A DNA stretch of 64,000 nucleotides from Pedobacter sp. L105. GTDB lineage: Bacteria > Bacteroidota > Bacteroidia > Sphingobacteriales > Sphingobacteriaceae. The stretch covers positions 62,001 through 126,000 of the forward strand of contig NZ_LMUP01000002.1 in assembly GCF_009765875.1 (NCBI RefSeq), given 5' to 3'. Position 1 is the first letter of the stretch; each line of letters opens with the position of its first letter. The position numbers and the translations under genes were made by a program. The notes beneath the pieces are model-generated. The model had not been told where the DNA came from, searched no databases, and was given only the letters and a program-made list of their open reading frames with translations. Below, one piece after another: positions 63,651-64,000 of this stretch.

Positions 63651-64000
63651 ATGGAAAAACAATTTTTTTATGTTAATAAAAAACAGGGTGGATCATCTTA
63701 TCAAAGTATAGCAGTAAACTCAGGTAATTTTGAAAGTGTTGCCAAAGGCCAGCACAGTCCAGATAACCTCTGGGATAAGGCACATGAGATCAAAAAGAAT
63801 AATCCTGACCTGGGTTATGTAGAACCTGATCTTGAAAAGCAAAATCCGCAGGCTGAAAGCGTTAAAAATATAAGTCGGCCGGAAACTACCTTTGAAAGCA
63901 AAATAGCAATTGCTGAAGACGAATATGATCCCAACTGGCCCTTTCCAGAAAAAGAAGGAAAGCCGGATAAAATGATATGGCATGTTAATGACGACCATGC
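63651..64000 (+). CDS. start of an S8 (subtilisin-like) peptidase, cut by the window end
   Basis: The first 116 codons of a frame still open at base 64000. MEKQFFYVNKKQGGSSYQSI, a spacer with DNLWDKAHEIKKNNPDLGYVEPDLE, a charged stretch, then EYDPNWPFPEKEGKPDKMIWHVNDDHA. PDLGYVEPD is the inhibitor-type prodomain motif and WHVNDDHA is the entry to the S8 catalytic domain, which would lie beyond the edge. No signal peptide is visible at the N-terminus. Confidence 0.7.
   Translation, partial: MEKQFFYVNKKQGGSSYQSIAVNSGNFESVAKGQHSPDNLWDKAHEIKKNNPDLGYVEPDLEKQNPQAESVKNISRPETTFESKIAIAEDEYDPNWPFPEKEGKPDKMIWHVNDDH

Noticed and set aside
1..64000. CRISPR arrays, rRNA or tRNA genes
   Set aside because: No regularly spaced direct repeats and no rRNA or tRNA-like stretch were recognised by eye.

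Overview
The window is chromosomal DNA from a Bacteroidota bacterium, most likely Sphingobacteriaceae (Pedobacter-like). The evidence is a SusC/SusD pair with a divergent SusR-like regulator, a second TonB-dependent receptor, many PAS/GAF sensors, DUF4097, DUF4142 and DUF1003 proteins, AraC regulators with Bacteroidota-type N-termini, and TAnnTTTG-type promoter boxes with few Shine-Dalgarno sites. No rRNA, tRNA or CRISPR array was seen.

Layout. 0-2.5 kb: the end of a LysR regulator, an SRPBCC protein and an SDR oxidoreductase. 2.7-13.3 kb: a sensory cluster with a GAF-PAS protein, a multi-PAS histidine kinase, a REC-kinase-REC hybrid, a BLUF photoreceptor and a PAS-PAS protein, mixed with DUF1003, an ECF sigma factor and DUF1810. 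Two of the sensors stop after the phospho-acceptor helix and have no ATPase domain. 13.4-20.9 kb: ordinary chromosome (AsmA/DUF748-like, sugar acetyltransferase, helicase, DUF4142 lipoprotein, an AraC gene split by an in-frame stop, MDR oxidoreductase, MpaB-like oxygenase). 21.3-27.6 kb: an AT-rich operon with two radical-SAM enzymes (one with a B12-binding region), a nucleotidyltransferase, a MazG-like protein and a DUF2797 Zn/GIY-YIG-like protein, divergent from a YjjG-type HAD nucleotidase. This is the best candidate for an undescribed pathway. 27.7-36.1 kb: SusCD, the SusR-like regulator and a beta-lactamase-fold serine hydrolase. 36.1-40.3 kb: small or unrecognised proteins, including a three-gene cluster of unknowns. 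40.5-42.4 kb: AraC regulator and nitrilase.

42.5-49.8 kb is a defence island. It holds a translationally coupled nucleotidyltransferase-DUF262 pair, a TdeIII-like restriction endonuclease convergent with a C5-methyltransferase carrying a MerR-type HTH, a Vsr-like endonuclease, a second PD-(D/E)XK nuclease broken by two slippage-type frameshifts, and an ISL3-family element with 27-bp inverted repeats. 50-53.1 kb: a receiver protein, a 57-aa ORF, a Gly-rich protein, a small lipoprotein and a DUF4870 membrane protein. 53.3-57.6 kb: two tandem hairpins, a Crp-like regulator, a DJ-1/PfpI protein, a GlxA-type regulator, an isochorismatase-fold hydrolase and a VOC protein. 57.9-64 kb: ECF sigma, a HEAT-repeat membrane protein (anti-sigma-like position), two DUF4097-type periplasmic proteins, a TonB-dependent receptor and the start of an S8 protease cut by the window edge.

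Family names come from reading motifs by eye, without database searches. Starts were moved to internal ATGs where the longest frame began at TTG or GTG or extended past the family's usual N-terminus.
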